Source of the DNA: a virus
IMG/VR virus record: IMGVR_UViG_3300034103_000744
Location: 1-25,973 of that record
Reading direction: 5' to 3' (one strand)
DNA: 25,973 nucleotides
Part shown: positions 24,235-25,973 of the stretch, in pieces
Layout: each line of letters opens with the position of its first letter
Position numbering within the stretch: position 1 is the stretch's first letter
The notes under the pieces: generated by a model
Databases searched by the model: none
The model's input: only the letters and a program-made list of their open reading frames with translations
Told to the model about the DNA's origin: nothing
Position numbers and translations under genes: made by a program

Positions 24235-24405
24235 GATGTTGAGGTGTTGTTGGGGGTTGAGGGGGACACACAGATTCCTAGCCCCCTCGGTCTAGGTTCA
24301 GGGAGATGCACCATACGCATCAAAATCAGCGGGCACGTATGGTGCGCAAGAAATGGCTTCACATCTGTGAGGCTAGAACCACGCTTGCAGCTATGCAAGC
24401 CCGCT
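24235..24405 (-). other. Non-coding leader with pseudoknot-forming potential
   Basis: No gene is seen between the DUF3310 start and the 3' end of the Cys-rich small gene. Elements in - strand order: AGCGGGC (24405-24399); hairpin GCTTGCA-TAGC-TGCAAGC (24400-24383); a 9-position imperfect hairpin (24375-24354); GCACCATACG (24345-24336) pairing with CGTATGGTGC (24317-24308), whose loop contains GCCCGCT (24334-24328), complementary to the first AGCGGGC. Then CCTAG (24296-24292), ACC, GAGGGGG (24288-24282), CTAGG (24281-24277), an 11-nt loop and CCCCCTC (24265-24259). The last five elements have the geometry of an H-type pseudoknot. It could be a riboswitch-like or protein-bound leader, or a small RNA; no known family is recognised. 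Confidence 0.5.
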
Positions 24406-24434
24406 AAAAATCTGCTACGCCGACTTCTTCGGCG
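24406..24434 (-). terminator. Terminator-like hairpin at the end of the Cys-rich small gene
   Basis: CGCCGA-agaag-TCGGCG on the - strand (24434-24418) is a 6-bp G+C stem, followed after seven bases by TTTTT (24410-24406). It overlaps the last codons and stop of the 72-residue gene. The T-tract is slightly distant, so termination may be partial. Confidence 0.4.
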
Positions 24435-24633
24435 CTTTTGTATTTGGATTTTCGTATTGCGCTGTTGACGACGAGGGTGTCACCTCGGTAGCTGTAGAGG
24501 AAAGGCCAACAATTCTTTCCTCCGTGTTGAACCTGTGCAGGTTCGCACACTGGTAGCGACGGCGGCGCGATCCATCTCTCCTGAGAACTGACTCCAGAAC
24601 AGACGTCCATGTTCCGCACTGAGGACATTTCAT
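24415..24633 (-). CDS. Small zinc-finger-like protein
   Basis: A 72-residue protein beginning MKCPQCGTWTSVLESVLRRD, then RRRRYQCANLHRF. Cys3, Cys6, Cys29 and His33 form a treble-clef-like zinc site, and the 'CP.CG....VL.S....G..RRR..C...HRF.T.E' pattern is shared by NrdR N-termini and phage regulators of similar size. The C-terminal 30 residues are Ser/Thr-rich and probably disordered. AAGGAG ends one base before the ATG, which is close. The start overlaps the stop of the gene before (ATGA). It may bind DNA or RNA. Confidence 0.75.
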   Translation of the reverse strand: MKCPQCGTWTSVLESVLRRDGSRRRRYQCANLHRFNTEERIVGLSSTATEVTPSSSTAQYENPNTKAPKKSA

Positions 24634-24818
24634 TCTCCTTCTTTCTCCACAAAATCCCCATTAGGACACGGACCATGCCCGGTCCACGGGCCGATCCACA
24701 CTTGCCGCCCTGCGGCGGGATGCACAGGATTTATGTGCATGTTCCTTGCGCATTGTTTACACTGCTCAAGCAGTGGGTTGGTCATGCAGCGGGCGAAGTC
24801 TTGGGGTAGGTAGTTCAT
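24630..24818 (-). CDS. Small Cys-rich hypothetical protein
   Basis: A 62-residue protein with a strong AAGGAG 5 nt before the ATG. Cys11, Cys20, Cys23 and Cys51 (ARCMTNPLLEQCKQCARN ... GPCPNGDF) suggest a structural zinc site. Small phage proteins with 'C.N..C..C.R' plus a late 'C..F' are common, and their function is not known to me. It overlaps the next gene by ATGA and the preceding gene's tail by 53 nt. Confidence 0.7.
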   Translation of the reverse strand: MNYLPQDFARCMTNPLLEQCKQCARNMHINPVHPAAGRQVWIGPWTGHGPCPNGDFVEKEGE

Positions 24819-25041
24819 TCAATCTCCTTATAAGACTGACATCTGGTTGAAGAGCGTACATCTCTACTTCATCCATGCCTTTCACGAAACGTCCTGCGCT
24901 GGTTACCCAGCAATCTCCTTGAGGAAGACCCTCATACCAGCAAGCGGTATGGATTCTGTCTAGCCCTTTCCACAGAACAATGCACTTTGATCCGTGTGGG
25001 GGCGCAGCCCCAGACAGCCATGTAAGCACGGTTTCGGTCAC
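24766..25041 (-). CDS. Hypothetical protein, DUF551-like in outline
   Basis: A 91-residue protein from GTG 25041, with AAGGGGG 6 nt upstream. The order 'W.......PP.G..C.VLW......TA.WYEG.....W.....FVKGMDEVEMYALQP' resembles DUF551-type small phage proteins, in which a strand-rich core ends in a V.HW..LP-like motif. Its GTG overlaps the stop of a 13-codon frame that has a stronger Shine-Dalgarno. The last 17 residues share DNA with the 62-residue gene. The call is tentative. Confidence 0.55.
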   Translation of the reverse strand: MTETVLTWLSGAAPPHGSKCIVLWKGLDRIHTACWYEGLPQGDCWVTSAGRFVKGMDEVEMYALQPDVSLIRRLNELPTPRLRPLHDQPTA

Positions 25042-25079
25042 TCTTGCCCCCTTGCGCGGATGGCGGTAGATTCACTCAT
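25038..25079 (-). CDS. Possible 13-codon leader peptide
   Basis: ATG 25079 follows AAGGAG (25093-25088) by 8 nt, an excellent ribosome-binding site. The frame MSESTAIRARGQE ends in a TGA that overlaps the GTG of the 91-residue gene (GTGA). It may be a leader that couples translation, or the true start of the 91-residue gene separated from it by a -1 shift at the AGGGGG run. Confidence 0.3.
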   Translation of the reverse strand: MSESTAIRARGQE

Positions 25080-25707
25080 GGTTCTTGCTCCTTAAAGCGG
25101 CTTCGATGGCGCAGGCAAACTTTTCATGCGTGGCAGAGAACACGTAGATGTACCCGAACTCCTCCTCGCTCAGACTTCGCCACTCGCGGCGGGGTGGGTG
25201 GGTATAGAGGGGATGCTTCTCCCAATTTATGTCGCTCCAATCGTTTGGACGCACGCTAACGAATTCTTCATCGGTTGTTTTGCTTACGATCCACCACGCC
25301 ACCGGCTCCTGCTCCGGCTGCTTTATGCCGTACCCGCTGCGCTGGCAGATGCCCTGCGCGTGGCAGTCAGTGTCTTGCTCCGGCTGCTCCAGCGCCTCTC
25401 TCCTGCCGCGCTCAATCAGTTCCTGCGCAGCAGAGGAAACCAAGGGGTCGATCTGCACGGCGCAGTGCCAGTCGATCAAGCGCCGAATGGACTCTCGCGG
25501 GTCATCGCTGGCAACCATGTGCAGGGTTGAAAGCTCATGGTCTACGGCATCGCGCCAGGGGTTTGGCTGCTCCGGCTGCTCCAGCGCGGCGCGGAGGGCT
25601 TCCGTGGTTTCCCGGTGACATAAGTCAAACACCTGTGTATCCCCAGTACGGTGTAAATCTTCCATTGCCTCCAGCGCCTGCTGGGCGGCTTTCTTCAGAT
25701 CAGTCAT
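25072..25707 (-). CDS. Hypothetical phage protein (ALEQPEQ type)
   Basis: A 211-residue protein. It opens MTDLKKAAQQALEAMEDLHR and repeats the segment (A)ALEQPEQ two or three times (TEALRAALEQPEQ, REALEQPEQ, KQPEQEPVAWW). It ends with LYTHPPRREWRSLSEEEFGY and a helical tail. This composition, a helical N-terminus with ALEQPEQEPVA..... then PPRREW.SLS.EE, is common in tailed phages of proteobacteria, where members vary in repeat number. The role is unknown. A purine-rich AGGAAAGG lies upstream. The start overlaps the end of the gene at the right edge. Confidence 0.8.
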   Translation of the reverse strand: MTDLKKAAQQALEAMEDLHRTGDTQVFDLCHRETTEALRAALEQPEQPNPWRDAVDHELSTLHMVASDDPRESIRRLIDWHCAVQIDPLVSSAAQELIERGRREALEQPEQDTDCHAQGICQRSGYGIKQPEQEPVAWWIVSKTTDEEFVSVRPNDWSDINWEKHPLYTHPPRREWRSLSEEEFGYIYVFSATHEKFACAIEAALRSKNHE

Positions 25708-25973
25708 CTTTCATTTCCTTTCCTATGGCAGCCGCAGCCCTGACGACGGCTCGGCGGGTGGCTGCAAGAGGGTCTTCACCATTACGCTCGACGAACACTT
25801 CTTTTTGCGTAAACTCTTGCCCACAAAGCGCCACCTCGTCATATGCACAATTTACGGTTAGCCGCAACTTCACCGCCAGTTCAAAGGCATCGCCGGAATC
25901 TGTGATGGGGTTCCAGTTCTTGTGCGGAAGGTTGGCAGGACAGTTGAACTCAGCGGCCCAATACCCCGCCGCC
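25700..25973 (-). CDS. Hypothetical phage protein, 5' end beyond right edge
   Basis: An open frame enters from the right edge and stops at 25700-25702, overlapping the next start by 8 nt. The visible 90 residues include KNWNPITDSGDAFELAVKLR then EDPLAATRRAVVRAAAAIGK. 'WNPL.D.GDA..LAVKL' with a terminal 'D..AATRRAIVRAAAEIG' is a familiar pair of segments in small phage proteins encoded in early regions. Too short an open frame is present for a start codon search to be meaningful, since the N-terminus lies outside the window. Confidence 0.75.
   Translation of the reverse strand, partial: AAGYWAAEFNCPANLPHKNWNPITDSGDAFELAVKLRLTVNCAYDEVALCGQEFTQKEVFVERNGEDPLAATRRAVVRAAAAIGKEMKDD

Noticed and set aside
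24328-24405. tRNA-like element on the + strand (78 nt, perfect 7-bp end stem, two internal hairpins)
   Set aside because: The middle hairpin has a 4-nt loop and the T-arm-like hairpin a 4-nt loop, there is no D-stem and no TTC-type T-loop. It lacks the required tRNA features; I keep it only as structured sequence.
24404-24676. A 90-residue - strand frame overlapping the zinc-finger-like gene
   Set aside because: The alternative frame starts MKCPQCG with CxxC and the ATGA coupling, and reads as protein; the 90-residue frame does not.
1-25973. Diversity-generating retroelement, CRISPR array or toxin-antitoxin pair
   Set aside because: No reverse transcriptase, no spaced direct repeats of CRISPR type, and no recognisable toxin or antitoxin families were found on either strand.

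Overview
The window looks like part of a tailed-phage (Caudoviricetes) genome or prophage. Two long convergent gene blocks meet near 13.2 kb. The left block (+ strand, 1-13252) carries five large, low-complexity, virion-type proteins. The right block (- strand, 13197 to the right edge) carries a complete-looking phage replication and nucleotide module preceded by small accessory genes. Genes are packed tightly, with many ATGA/TAATG/TGATG overlaps, several TTG or GTG starts and almost no intergenic space, as is usual for phages. G+C is high over most of the window (40 of 60 bases at 10801-10860) but clearly lower in the first ~1.2 kb (26 of 60 at 721-780). The protein types suggest a proteobacterial host, perhaps a betaproteobacterium; that is inference only. 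No terminase, portal, capsid, integrase, lysis gene, tRNA or CRISPR array is visible.

Left block: (1) a Pro/Thr-repeat protein cut by the left edge; (2) a 246-residue protein with Gly-Gly beta-type motifs; (3) a Gln-rich 564-residue protein with a long run of ~11-residue repeats; (4) a 558-residue Ala/Gln-rich coiled-coil protein; (5) a 2336-residue polyvalent protein with an N-terminal hydrophobic segment, long coiled coils, an embedded HExxH metallopeptidase-like domain and a C-terminal region resembling LPD38. Such giant proteins are thought to be packaged in the virion and delivered with the DNA.

Right block, in transcription order (from the right edge leftwards): four small hypothetical genes and one Cys-rich small gene; a terminator-like hairpin; a ~180-nt non-coding stretch with unusual potential for RNA structure, including a candidate H-type pseudoknot; a DUF3310 protein; a VRR-NUC nuclease; a 101-residue hypothetical; a family A DNA polymerase with 3'-5' exonuclease; a 70-residue protein; a small HExxH protein; a Cys-cluster PD-(D/E)XK (RecB/Cas4-like) nuclease; a 56-residue protein; an HNH-like protein; a 70-residue protein; an SNF2/DEAD-like helicase; a 130-residue coiled-coil protein; a candidate ssDNA-binding protein; a small HTH regulator; a 50-residue protein; a primase-helicase fusion; and a 65-residue protein that runs antisense into the end of the giant + strand gene. 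Together they supply priming, unwinding, strand protection, synthesis, and end or branch processing.

The most unusual items are the structured RNA candidate at 24235-24434, a leucine at the family A polymerase position equivalent to E. coli Phe762, the giant polyvalent protein, and the 65-residue gene read through the convergent hairpin. Several genes described here are very short or use TTG/GTG starts and could be missed by routine calling (46-50, 56 and 65 residues, and the partial gene at the right edge).
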